From: CAZFAP01 sp964516325
Lineage (GTDB): Bacteria; Auribacterota; JABMQX01
DNA: 29,900 bases
Direction of reading: 5' to 3'
Assembly: GCA_964516325.1 (NCBI GenBank)
Contig: CAZFAP010000039.1
Span: 1 to 29,900 of the forward strand
The notes beneath the pieces are model-generated. The model was not told the origin of the DNA, did no database searches, and worked only from the letters and a program-made list of their open reading frames with translations. Below, one piece after another: positions 7,341 through 15,515 of the stretch (positions are counted from its first letter, which is position 1; each line of letters begins with the position of its first letter). A program made the translations under genes and the position numbers.

Positions 7341-9156
7341 CAAAAGTCGCCGTGATGGGACCGAAAGCGTGCTTTTCCGCGGGCGTACGCGCCTCGTGCA
7401 ACTCCTCGTCGCGTTCGCGGCTTTAGCTCCGGTTCGCGGCGCCGCAGGGGTAACCGTCGCCGCGCAGCTCGAGCGCCCGCAGATTCAATTGGGCGATTCC
7501 GTCGGGCTGCAAATCGTCGTGGCAGACTCCACGGGGGCAAACATTGCGGCGCAAGTTCCTCAAGTTGACGGACTGGACATTCGCCACTCCGGCTCGACGA
7601 TGCAACTCAGCGGCGGGCGGCGAAGCGACATCTTGAATTACGTCGTCATCCCCTCGCGGGAGGGGAACTTTGTCATCCCGCCGATTACGGTTCGTGTGAG
7701 CGGGCAGCCTTTCACCACGAATCAGCTCGTGCTCACCGTTGCCAAAACCTCCGAAAGCGCCGGCATGCGCCTGACCGCATCCGCTTCAAACAGAGAGTGC
7801 TACGTTCTCGAACCGGTTGACGTAACGTTCAAATGGTACGCCTCCGCCGAGGTCGCCCGGTACGCTCTCGAGCTCCCTCTCCTTCGAGAAAAGGAAGAGC
7901 TATCGTTGAAACTCCTGCCTCCTACCGCCCGAGCCGAAGAAATTGCGGCGAGCAATTATTCGCTCCAGGCGGGCCTGTCCTCCGAGCAGGTCGGGGGGAG
8001 AGCGTACGCCGTGCGATCACTGACCTTTCGCATATTTCCCCCTCGGGCTGGCGCGTACGCCATTCGCCCGGCCACTGTGACAGCTTTTGTCCAGAGCGGT
8101 TACAAAATCGAGGAGGATGATTTTCTCCCGATTCGGAGACGGGTTCCAAACTACCAGAGGGTTTTCGCTGCCTCGGACGAAATCAAGTTGACGGTCAAAG
8201 ACCTTCCCGTCGAGGGAAAGCCTCCCGAGTTCACCGGCGCCGTCGGGAAGTACGACATTTCTCTGGAGACGACGGATACGCGGGTAAAAGTCGGCGACCC
8301 GATCCTCCTCAAAGTGATCCTCTCGGGGACAGGCTTGCTGGAGAAAATCAAGAGGCCCCTTCTGTCACAGAACGAGGCTTTTGCGAGGGATTTTTCCATT
8401 AACGAGAGCCTTGCTCCGGGCGACATCTCCGGCAACAAGGTTGTGTTCGAGCAGACCATCCGAGCAAAATCCGAGAACGTAAAGGAAATCCCAAGCCTCG
8501 CGTTCTCCTACTTCAATGCGGAGCGGGGCGTTTACGAGACCGCCAGAAGCAAGCCCATCCCCATCAGCGTCCTTCCCACGACGGAAATTACGGCGGAACA
8601 GGTGGTGAAGTTCGGACCCGCGGGTTCCGCCGCGGCTACCGTGCTTGAGGAGCAACCCGAAGGCATCCTCGCCAATTACAGCCATCTCGACGCCCTTCGC
8701 AACCAGGCTGTCCGGTGGCGCCTCCTATCGTTCCTGTGTTTGCCCCCGGCAGCGTATCTCGTCGCACTGGCCGTGGTCACTCGCCGTCGTAAGCTCGCAG
8801 GGGACCTTGCCCTGGCAAGGTCGAAATCAGCCCGAAAGGTTCTCAGAAAGCACATGGCAGAGGCGAGAAGGCATCTTCATGGAGAGAATCGCCAATTCTG
8901 CGATTCGCTCGCACGGGCGGTCAGCCGCTTCACCTCCGACAAGCTGAACCTCGGAACAGGGGAGTTGACCGCCTACGATGTGGAGCTTCTTGCCCGGGAG
9001 AACAGAATGGACGCGGAGCTTTCCCGCAGGATCGCGGACATTCTTCAGCAATGCGACGCAGGGAGGTTCGCCCCGTCAGCGCTGTCCATCGAGCAGAGAA
9101 CGGAGCTCCTTCATCAAGCGGAACAAGTTGCCAGGAGTTTGGAGAGGAGGACATGA
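7324..9156 (+). CDS. batD: BatD-like exported membrane protein
   Basis: The length is 610 residues from TTG 7324, which has AAGGGAG at 7307-7313 and overlaps batC by 17 bases. GTG 7369 is a good alternative, with GGGA at 7357-7360, and would put the signal peptide (LVQLLVAFAALAPVRGAAG) at the very start. The mature part consists of beta-rich repeats typical of BatD, such as VAAQLERPQIQLGDSVGLQI, EGNFVIPPITVRVSGQPF and VKVGDPILLKVILSGTGLLE. One membrane helix lies at about 465-482 (LLSFLCLPPAAYLVALAVV). A cytoplasmic helical tail follows. BatD is thought to be a periplasmic partner of BatA and BatB. It overlaps batE by 4 bases. Family call strong; start uncertain. Confidence 0.88.
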   Translation: MIRIGNKSRRDGTESVLFRGRTRLVQLLVAFAALAPVRGAAGVTVAAQLERPQIQLGDSVGLQIVVADSTGANIAAQVPQVDGLDIRHSGSTMQLSGGRRSDILNYVVIPSREGNFVIPPITVRVSGQPFTTNQLVLTVAKTSESAGMRLTASASNRECYVLEPVDVTFKWYASAEVARYALELPLLREKEELSLKLLPPTARAEEIAASNYSLQAGLSSEQVGGRAYAVRSLTFRIFPPRAGAYAIRPATVTAFVQSGYKIEEDDFLPIRRRVPNYQRVFAASDEIKLTVKDLPVEGKPPEFTGAVGKYDISLETTDTRVKVGDPILLKVILSGTGLLEKIKRPLLSQNEAFARDFSINESLAPGDISGNKVVFEQTIRAKSENVKEIPSLAFSYFNAERGVYETARSKPIPISVLPTTEITAEQVVKFGPAGSAAATVLEEQPEGILANYSHLDALRNQAVRWRLLSFLCLPPAAYLVALAVVTRRRKLAGDLALARSKSARKVLRKHMAEARRHLHGENRQFCDSLARAVSRFTSDKLNLGTGELTAYDVELLARENRMDAELSRRIADILQQCDAGRFAPSALSIEQRTELLHQAEQVARSLERRT

Positions 9157-9947
9157 TTCGCGCCGCTTCACTCTTCCTATTTTGGTGCTTCCTCTTTTGG
9201 ATGCCCGGCGCGCCCGCTTCGGAGTCCGCGGAGTCCCTTTTCCTCCAGGCCAACGACCTCTTCCAGAAAGGCATCAGCGCTCCGGAGCCGGGCCGCACTG
9301 AGAGGATCAAGCAGGCTGCTCAGGTTTACGAGCGGGTCCTCGCCGAAAGAGGGATTCGCAATGGCTACCTCTATTACAACCTCGGCAATTGCTACGTTCA
9401 CCTCGGACGGATGGGCAAAGCCATCGTGAATTACCGTCGAGCGGAGAAGCTCGTGCCCAACTACTCCGACCTCAGGAACAACCTGAAATCCGCCCTCGCC
9501 CGGAGAAAAGACAATATCCAGAAAGCCCAGATGCGGTCCATCGCACGGACGCTTTTTTTCTGGCATTATCTGATGAGCTTGCACGCGAAAATCGTCGTCT
9601 TCGCCATCCTGTTCTCCATGATTTGGATAGTCCTTCTCGTCCGGCTGTTTCTGGACAGGCCCTTCCTGAGGTGGGGGTCGGTCGTGTGCATTTTTTTCGC
9701 CGCCGTTTTCGGTGTCTCCGCCGCGCTGAACGTTTACGCCGACAATTCGATTCGGTTCGGGGTCATCGTCGTCGAGAGCACCACGCCAAGAAAGGGACCG
9801 GGCGAGAGCTATTCGCCGACGTTCAAGGAGGCTCTCCACGAGGGAACGGAGTTCCACGTCCGTGACCGGCAGGCCCAGTGGCTCCAGGTCGAGCTTGACA
9901 ACGGCTCCGTGTGCTGGCTCAAGGCGCGCGACGCGGAATTGATTTGA
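9153..9947 (+). CDS. batE: BatE-like TPR, membrane and SH3-like protein
   Basis: This 264-residue protein starts at ATG 9153, which overlaps the batD stop as ATGA. A very strong ribosome site, GGAGAGGAGG at 9141-9150, precedes it. The order is a signal peptide (1-22), a TPR region at about 70-110 (YYNLGNCYVHLGRMGKAIVN), two membrane helices at about 147-166 and 174-194, and a C-terminal bacterial SH3-like domain at about 200-264. The SH3-like part contains VESTTPRKGPGESY, EGTEFHV and WLQVELDNGSVCWL. This is the usual BatE architecture. It is the last gene of the operon. The SH3-like domain may link the complex to peptidoglycan. Two SH3-like proteins are encoded just downstream, which may be more than coincidence. 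Confidence 0.88.
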   Translation: MIRAASLFLFWCFLFWMPGAPASESAESLFLQANDLFQKGISAPEPGRTERIKQAAQVYERVLAERGIRNGYLYYNLGNCYVHLGRMGKAIVNYRRAEKLVPNYSDLRNNLKSALARRKDNIQKAQMRSIARTLFFWHYLMSLHAKIVVFAILFSMIWIVLLVRLFLDRPFLRWGSVVCIFFAAVFGVSAALNVYADNSIRFGVIVVESTTPRKGPGESYSPTFKEALHEGTEFHVRDRQAQWLQVELDNGSVCWLKARDAELI

Positions 9948-10216
9948 AGGCTCCGGACGGGCCCCTTCCCGGGTTTCGGTCCATCTCGACATGGGGTCCG
10001 ATTCTGGCATAGACATTGCTTAAAGCATCCGCAACAGATTGCTGTGCTGCGGCGCAAAAGGGAAAGAGTCTTTTCTCGGATGGGAAATCCAGATTTTCCG
10101 AATTTTTCTGAGACTTTTTCGTCGAACGGTGTGTATTCATAGGGAGGGGAAAGGCGAATTCTCGACGAGCTCCTGCGGCAAGTACAGGAAAAACACAAAA
10201 AAACTGATTTTTCTTC

Positions 10217-10245
10217 TTGCCAGGGTGGAGGGCGGGTGTTAGTAT
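10217..10245 (+). promoter_or_regulatory. Sigma70-type promoter for the first SH3-like gene
   Basis: TTGCCA at 10217-10222 and TAGTAT at 10240-10245 are separated by exactly 17 bases. Transcription would start near 10252, leaving a leader of about 80 bases before GTG 10333. A long AT-rich stretch precedes it. Confidence 0.6.
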
Positions 10246-10315
10246 TACCCTGAAATTTTCCCCACCTAAGGTCGAAGAAGCGAAAAATACAATTTTGTAT
10301 CCTTTCTCAGCGAAC

Positions 10316-10322
10316 GAGGAGG
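10316..10322 (+). promoter_or_regulatory. Ribosome site that decides the start of the first SH3-like gene
   Basis: GAGGAGG lies 10 bases before GTG 10333 but only 1 base before TTG 10324. The GTG is therefore the better start. Confidence 0.6.
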
Positions 10323-10332
10323 TTTGGCGAAA

Positions 10333-11127
10333 GTGACCGGTCTCAAGGCAACGCTGACGCTCGCTTCTTCTCTGGCGGTTACTCTTCCTCCCGTCAGTCT
10401 CGCCCGGGGGCAAAACGCCTCCGGCGTTGCCAGTGGTTCGAACTGGGTGCGACCGACGAAGGATAACGTTTTGGTCTATACATCAACCGGCACGACCCTG
10501 GAGAGCATCGGCGTTCTTTCCAAGGACGCCATCGTGCAGGTTCTGCGAGAAGACTGGCTCTGGTATCAGATCAAATTCACGAAAGACAACGCGGAGTTCG
10601 TGGGCTGGGTGAGAAAGGAGGACGTTGCCATCGAGGGAACGCCGCCGAACCCGCCCCAGCGAAACCCGAAACCGGAGCCAGCGCGGGACCCAACGCAGGA
10701 CCAGAAAAAGGAACCGCAGGAGAATGCCCTCTCCATTCTGGAAACCCACGAAAAGTTGCTGAAACTGGTTGAGGTGCCGATCGCTGATTCTCCCATGTGG
10801 AAAAAGGATTACAACCTCAGCCGCCTGAAAAGCTACCGGAACGAGACCGGCAACACGAGCATGCAGCTTTTCGGAGGGCAAAAGGCAAAATTGGATGTGT
10901 TGTACCTCTTTGATCCCGACGAGGTCATTGAGGTGTTTGTCGAGGATAAAATCCGCGAGCTGAAAAAGCTCCGAAAGGAAGCCCACCCGGATTTCATCTA
11001 TATCATTGACTGCTACATCAGAGCGCTGGAAGCGTACACCGAAGGAAAATTCCCCGATTTAAGGAGTCGAGTCGAGCAAGCGGAGAGAATCTGGAAGAGG
11101 ATTCCCGGTATCGTTGTCGGTTTCTGA
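10333..11127 (+). CDS. Exported SH3-like domain protein (paralog 1)
   Basis: This 264-residue protein begins with a signal peptide (MTGLKATLTLASSLAVTLPP, cleavage probably after SLARG). An SH3-like domain covers about 35-100 and contains DNVLVYTSTGTTLESIGVLS and EFVGWVRKEDVAI. A Pro/Lys/Gln-rich linker follows at about 100-130. The C-terminal domain is not one I recognise; it ends with VIEVFVEDKIRELKKLRKEA, YIRALEAYTEGKFPDLRSRV and ERIW. The start is GTG 10333 on the basis of ribosome-site spacing. The downstream gene at 11494 has the same architecture and shares motifs, so the two are paralogs. Bacterial SH3-like domains often bind peptidoglycan or proteins in the envelope. The specific function is unknown. 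Confidence 0.75.
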   Translation: MTGLKATLTLASSLAVTLPPVSLARGQNASGVASGSNWVRPTKDNVLVYTSTGTTLESIGVLSKDAIVQVLREDWLWYQIKFTKDNAEFVGWVRKEDVAIEGTPPNPPQRNPKPEPARDPTQDQKKEPQENALSILETHEKLLKLVEVPIADSPMWKKDYNLSRLKSYRNETGNTSMQLFGGQKAKLDVLYLFDPDEVIEVFVEDKIRELKKLRKEAHPDFIYIIDCYIRALEAYTEGKFPDLRSRVEQAERIWKRIPGIVVGF

Positions 11128-11493
11128 CGGCGGCGCCGCGGACGTCTTGCTGGAGTCCGCGGAGGCGGCCGGAGACTCTGGAGACGAGTCCAAACTCGAA
11201 GCGAGCTCGGTTGTGGCTTGCTTGAGTGCGAGCGCACCGGTCGCAGGAGCTCTCGATGACCGGTTGCTCAGACGACTGAGCAGGCTCGCAGAAGAGATGC
11301 TTGACAATCGAGGGGCAAAGATTTCGGCGAGCGTCTTCACCACTGCGCTTGAGATGCCGATAGGCGCTCCAACTTCTTTCCCCTGGTGAGCAGAGAATTC
11401 TCAGTGCGATTCGTGGCATAGCGCCAGCGGGCCTTTCTGTGCGGAGAAGCGAATGGCAGTTGACATCGTCTATCCGTCAAAGGAGGCATGAAA
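11128..11493 (+). other. Intergenic region between the SH3-like paralogs
   Basis: These 366 bases contain open frames on both strands, but none with a ribosome site or recognisable product. They hold two copies of the palindrome ACCGGT (11236-11241 and 11259-11264). Directly after comes a perfect 7-bp hairpin, TGCTCAG/CTGAGCA, at 11265-11282 with an ACGA loop. This could be a processed or terminating structure. No clear promoter was found for the second gene. Confidence 0.45.
11265..11282 (+). other. Perfect 7-bp hairpin with ACGA loop
   Basis: The arms are 11265-11271 and 11276-11282. The hairpin follows two spaced copies of ACCGGT that could pair with each other. No T-tract follows, so a standard terminator is unlikely. 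Confidence 0.4.
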
Positions 11494-12309
11494 ATGAAGC
11501 GAATCTATGGCACTGTCATGGGCGTGGTTTCCTTCGCCCTGGTCATCGCGACAGGCAATCTGGCCCCCGCGGAGGACGCCAGTCCAAAGAAGGCAGGCGA
11601 AGAAGCCAAGCCAAAAAAGGAAGGCGAACCGGCTGGCCCGAAGCAGGGAATGGCGAGACCGGTCAGGAACGGGGTCTTCGTGCGGACTTCCTCTCGGGCG
11701 GTAATCGGTGTGCTGGACAAGGACGCCGAGCTGGAAGTCCTTCTGACTGCCGGGGAATGGTGCAAGGTCCAATACACCAAGGACGGAAACCGGTTCGTGG
11801 GCTGGGTTCTGAAAGAGGACCTGGTTCTTCCGGATCAACCGCCGGGAGGTGAGGAAACCAAGCCGAAGACTCTCTCGGTGAACGAGACCAGCGAGCAACT
11901 TCGGAAACTCGCCCGCGTCGGCATCGCCTACAAGACGAGTCGAGCGGAGAGCTGGAATCCCAATGACACCGTTGGCGTGAAGCACACCCGCTCGGGAACA
12001 ACTCAGATGACTCTCGACTTCACCGGCGGAGGACAGCCAGCGAAGATGGCTGTTCTGGCGCGCTTTCGACGAGACCACGCCATCGAGCTCTACGTCGAGA
12101 AGAAGACTGTCGAGTTGAAGGAGTTCCAGAAGATCGCCAACCCGCTCTTCGACCGAATTATCAATTCCTACGTCCGAGCGTTGGAAGCCTACAAGGACAG
12201 TCGCATCCCAGACTTCAAGAGATTGATAGAGAGCGCGGATGACTTCTGGGCCGTCATTGACCAGCAGGCGGAGACGGAAACCCAACCCGTCTTCTACGTC
12301 CCGCTGTAA
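11494..12309 (+). CDS. Exported SH3-like domain protein (paralog 2)
   Basis: This 271-residue protein starts at ATG 11494. AGGAGG at 11481-11486 is 7 bases away, while the earlier ATG at 11488 would be only 1 base from it. A signal peptide (MKRIYGTVMGVVSFALVIAT) leads to a Lys/Glu/Pro-rich linker and an SH3-like domain at about 45-115 (GVFVRTSSRAVIGVLDKDAE, RFVGWVLKEDLVL). The C-terminal domain matches the upstream paralog: IELYVEKKTVELKEFQKIA, YVRALEAYKDSRIPDFKRLI and DDFW line up with IEVFVEDKIRELKKL, YIRALEAYTEGKFPDLRSRV and ERIW. The protein probably works in the periplasm. Because the C-terminal domain is conserved along with the SH3-like domain, it is likely a real functional domain. 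Function unknown. Confidence 0.78.
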   Translation: MKRIYGTVMGVVSFALVIATGNLAPAEDASPKKAGEEAKPKKEGEPAGPKQGMARPVRNGVFVRTSSRAVIGVLDKDAELEVLLTAGEWCKVQYTKDGNRFVGWVLKEDLVLPDQPPGGEETKPKTLSVNETSEQLRKLARVGIAYKTSRAESWNPNDTVGVKHTRSGTTQMTLDFTGGGQPAKMAVLARFRRDHAIELYVEKKTVELKEFQKIANPLFDRIINSYVRALEAYKDSRIPDFKRLIESADDFWAVIDQQAETETQPVFYVPL

Positions 12310-12313
12310 TCTC

Positions 12314-12336
12314 CTCGACGGCGGCGCGCCGACGAG
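12314..12336. terminator. Symmetric hairpin between convergent genes
   Basis: CTCG, an A mismatch, CGGCG, a GCG loop, CGCCG, an A mismatch and CGAG form a near-perfect palindrome in the 44-base gap between the SH3-like gene and the uvrA stop. It can fold on either strand. Neither side has a T-tract, so it may block read-through or stabilise 3' ends without being a classic intrinsic terminator. Confidence 0.5.
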
Positions 12337-12353
12337 CGGGTCGCAAAGACACG

Positions 12354-15248
12354 TCACGCAACGCGTCTGCCGCCGGACGCAGCCGCGGCGCCGGCTGCCG
12401 CACGGCTTCGTCCTGCCCTTCGCTGCAATATTTCTCGGAGAAACTGCCCCGTGTAGGACATCGGCGCTTGCGCCACCTCCTCCGGGGTGCCCTGCGCTAC
12501 AATCCTCCCTCCTTCATCGCCCCCCTCGGGACCGAGGTCGAGGACATAATCGGCGGTCTTGATGACGTCGAGGTTGTGTTCGATCACCAAGACGCTGTTC
12601 CCCTGATCGGTCAGCCTCGTCAAAACGCTGAGGAGTCTGCGGATGTCGTCGAAGTGCAGCCCGGTTGTTGGCTCGTCGAGAAGATACAGCGTTTTGCCGG
12701 TTTGTCTGCGGGAAAGTTCCGCCGAGAGCTTGATCCGCTGCGCTTCCCCTCCGGACAGGGTTGTCGCGGGCTGTCCGAGCTTCAGGTAGCCAAGCCCCAC
12801 GTCATAAAGCGTCTGGAGCTTCGATTTGATTTTCGGGATGTTCTGGAAGAAATCGAGAGCTTCCTCGGCCGTCATGTCCAGGACTTCATAAATCGTCTTC
12901 CCTTTGTATCGGATCGAAAGAGTCTCTCGATTGTATCTCTTCCCGCTGCACACCTCGCATTCGACATACAGGTCGGGCAGGAAGTGCATCTCGATCTTCT
13001 TGATGCCGTCTCCCTCACACGCCTCGCATCTCCCGCCCCGGACATTGAAGCTGAATCGCCCCGCAGCGTAACCCCGGACTTTCGACGCCGGAAGGCTCGC
13101 GAAAAGCTCTCTTACCGGCGTAAACGTCCCTGTGTACGTCGCCGGGTTGGAGCGGGGCGTTCTTCCGATGGGCGACTGGTTAATGACGACGACTTTGTCA
13201 ATCTTTTCCGCCCCCAGAATGGCGTCGTGGTCGCCCGGCCTCTCCCTGCTTCGGTAGAGGATGCGACGGAGTCCTTTGTCAAGGATTTCCGACACGAGGG
13301 TGCTTTTGCCGGAGCCCGAAACGCCTGCCACGCAGCAGAACACCCCGAGCGGTATCCAGACATCCAGATTCTTCAGGTTGTTTTCTCGCGCACCCTTAAC
13401 CAGAAGGAATTGCTCCGGATTGACCGGTTTCCTTTTCTCCGGGACCTCGATAAACAGCTCTCCGCTCAGATATTTCCCGGTGAGGGATTTCTCGGACGCT
13501 ATAATCTCCTCCGGCGTGCCTGTGGCGACGACATAGCCTCCGTTCACCCCCGCGCCCGGTCCCAAATCCACGACATAGTCCGCGGAACGAATCGTCGTCT
13601 CATCATGCTCGACGATGATGACGGTGTTTCCCAGGTCTCGCAGGTCCATCAGCGTCTGGAGGAGTCGCCGGTTGTCTCGCTGATGCAGCCCGATGCTTGG
13701 TTCATCAAGGATGTACAACACCCCGACCAATCCGGCACCAATCTGCGTGGCGAGTCGAATCCGCTGTGCCTCCCCGCCGGAGAGTGTCCCGCTCTGCCTG
13801 TCGAGCGTCAGATAGTCCAGTCCCACGTTCTGCATGAACCGCAACCGCAGAACGAGTTCCTTGACGATCTCTTTGGCGACCGCCTCGTCCTTCTTGCCCA
13901 GTTGCAGATTGCCCAGGAAGTTGTGGGCCTCCTTAACGGACATCCTCGCCACTTCGATAATGGTCTTTCCCGCGACCGTAACAGCCGCGCTCTCCGGGCG
14001 CAGTCGCCCCCCTTTGCACGACGGACAGACCAGCAGACTCATGAACTCGCCGATCCAGTGCCTCATGAAGGCGCTGTCGGTTTCCTTGAACCTCCGCTCC
14101 AGTTGCGGGATGACGCCTTCAAAAGGCTTTTCGTAATAGTGCACGTCTCCTTCGTGATAGTGGTAGAGCCGGATGGTCTCCCTGGCGGTTCCGTGCAAAA
14201 TAGCTTTCTGCACTTCCGGGGGGAGTTCCTCAAAGGGAGTGTCGAGGGAAAAGCCGAGCCTGTCCGCCAGGGCGTTAAGCACCATGTCATTGTAGATGTG
14301 CAGCGCTCGGCCTCCGCGACGCCAGGGCGCCATAGCTCCCGCCCGGAGGGACAGCCGATCATCCGGAATCACGAGGTCCGGGTCCACTCGTTCGATAACT
14401 CCGAGCCCATGGCACTCCGGGCATGCGCCATACGGGCTGTTGAAAGAGAACATCCGCGGGAGGAATTTCTCGCAACTCACCCCGCATTCCACGCAAGCGT
14501 TCAACGTGCTGTACATCGCGTCCCCGTCCTTCGTCCAGGCGATGAGCAAGCCGTTGCTCAGTTTCAGGGACGTTTCCACCGAATCGGTCAGCCGCGACTT
14601 GATTTCCGGCTTTATGAGCAGCCTGTCCACGACCGCGGCGATGTCGTGCTTGACGTTCTTGGATAGCTTGATCTCCTCGGAGAGGTCGCGAACCTTCCCA
14701 TCAATCCGCACCCTCACGTACCCCTGCTTCCTCAAGGACTCGAGCAACTGCTGATACTCTCCCTTCCTTCCGCGAATCAGCGGGGCGAGAATCTGAACCT
14801 TTGTCCCCTCCGGCAGCTCGAGGATGCGGTCCACAATCTCCTGAACCGTCTGGCTGGATATTTCCCTCCCGCACTTGTAACAATGGGGAATCCCCACGTT
14901 GGCGTAGAGAAGGCGAAGGTAGTCGTAGATTTCAGTGGTGGTCGCGACGGTGGAACGTGGGTTGGACCCCGCGGTCCTCTGCTCGATGGATATGGCCGGC
15001 GAAAGCCCTTCGATGTGCTCCACGTCGGGCTTCTGAAGTTGCTCCAGGAATTGCCTCGCATACGCCGACAGGCTTTCCACGTATTTTCTCTGCCCCTCGG
15101 CGTAAATGGTATCGAACGCGAGGGACGATTTCCCGGAACCGCTCAGGCCCGTAATGACCACCAGCTTGTTCCTGGGAATCTCCAGGTCTATGTTTTTGAG
15201 GTTGTGCTCGCGCGCCCCTCTGATGACGATTTTATCCTTCATGACCAT
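12354..15248 (-). CDS. uvrA: Excinuclease ABC subunit A
   Basis: UvrA is the damage-recognition ATPase of nucleotide excision repair. It works as a dimer that loads UvrB. The 964-residue protein is full length for the family. It has Walker A GLSGSGKS (34-41) and a second Walker A, GVSGSGKST, in the C-terminal half. Both halves carry an LSGGEAQRI signature, followed by LDEPSIGLHQRD or LDEPTTGLH. Zinc-binding cysteines are visible as CVEC with CPEC in the first half and as CEAC with CEVC in the second. The start may be ATG 15248 or ATG 15242. It lies alone on the minus strand with its own promoter at 15302-15330. No LexA-type operator was seen. Confidence 0.98.
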   Translation of the reverse strand: MVMKDKIVIRGAREHNLKNIDLEIPRNKLVVITGLSGSGKSSLAFDTIYAEGQRKYVESLSAYARQFLEQLQKPDVEHIEGLSPAISIEQRTAGSNPRSTVATTTEIYDYLRLLYANVGIPHCYKCGREISSQTVQEIVDRILELPEGTKVQILAPLIRGRKGEYQQLLESLRKQGYVRVRIDGKVRDLSEEIKLSKNVKHDIAAVVDRLLIKPEIKSRLTDSVETSLKLSNGLLIAWTKDGDAMYSTLNACVECGVSCEKFLPRMFSFNSPYGACPECHGLGVIERVDPDLVIPDDRLSLRAGAMAPWRRGGRALHIYNDMVLNALADRLGFSLDTPFEELPPEVQKAILHGTARETIRLYHYHEGDVHYYEKPFEGVIPQLERRFKETDSAFMRHWIGEFMSLLVCPSCKGGRLRPESAAVTVAGKTIIEVARMSVKEAHNFLGNLQLGKKDEAVAKEIVKELVLRLRFMQNVGLDYLTLDRQSGTLSGGEAQRIRLATQIGAGLVGVLYILDEPSIGLHQRDNRRLLQTLMDLRDLGNTVIIVEHDETTIRSADYVVDLGPGAGVNGGYVVATGTPEEIIASEKSLTGKYLSGELFIEVPEKRKPVNPEQFLLVKGARENNLKNLDVWIPLGVFCCVAGVSGSGKSTLVSEILDKGLRRILYRSRERPGDHDAILGAEKIDKVVVINQSPIGRTPRSNPATYTGTFTPVRELFASLPASKVRGYAAGRFSFNVRGGRCEACEGDGIKKIEMHFLPDLYVECEVCSGKRYNRETLSIRYKGKTIYEVLDMTAEEALDFFQNIPKIKSKLQTLYDVGLGYLKLGQPATTLSGGEAQRIKLSAELSRRQTGKTLYLLDEPTTGLHFDDIRRLLSVLTRLTDQGNSVLVIEHNLDVIKTADYVLDLGPEGGDEGGRIVAQGTPEEVAQAPMSYTGQFLREILQRRAGRSRAAAGAAAASGGRRVA

Positions 15249-15301
15249 CCAAGCTCACACGCTTTCTCTTGCCTCTGCATCAGGCGAAAGGGCAAAAAAT
15301 C

Positions 15302-15330
15302 ATGATAAGAAGTCCCGCCGGCGCCGTCAA
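15302..15330 (-). promoter_or_regulatory. Sigma70-type promoter for uvrA
   Basis: On the minus strand, TTGACG (15330-15325) and TATCAT (15307-15302) are separated by 17 bases. Each box matches the consensus at 5 of 6 positions. The leader would be about 50 bases. Confidence 0.65.
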
Positions 15331-15429
15331 TCCCCATCGCCCGCTTTTGGTGCGGGCCCCGTTTCAGGAGGGACCCTTGGCGTGGGTTCGGGCATCGGGC
15401 GAGCATCACGACAATCGCAAAACCGAGAA

Positions 15430-15458
15430 TTGACATTGCCAGGCCTGTGTGGTAGTTT
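15430..15458 (+). promoter_or_regulatory. Promoter for the aryl-CoA ligase gene and perhaps the liv operon
   Basis: A perfect -35 TTGACA (15430-15435) is followed after 17 bases by a weak -10 TAGTTT (15453-15458). Transcription would start near 15465, about 50 bases before ATG 15516. It is divergent from the uvrA promoter about 100 bases away. Confidence 0.5.
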
Positions 15459-15515
15459 GCTCGCCGTTCAGGCGGGGGGTAACCCTTCGCACTGCGCTTC
15501 GGGGGGTGAGGGAAA

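Larger units (their letters stand above)
9948..10332 (+). other. Intergenic region after the Bat operon
   Basis: No gene is seen in these 385 bases. The first 40 contain an imperfect GC-rich inverted repeat around 9956-9984 (GGAC, then GGG and CCC arms, then GTCC) with no T-tract, a weak terminator candidate for the Bat operon. The middle is AT-richer than the flanks. The end carries the promoter at 10217-10245 and the ribosome site at 10316-10322. Confidence 0.5.

Noticed and set aside
11114..11389. A 91-codon open frame after the first SH3-like gene
   Set aside because: It starts inside the upstream gene with no ribosome site and encodes an Ala/Ser-rich sequence with no recognisable feature. 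Competing open frames exist on the opposite strand.
12468..14666. A 732-codon open frame on the plus strand opposite uvrA
   Set aside because: It is antisense to a complete and well-conserved uvrA; the length is a by-product of codon use in GC-rich DNA.
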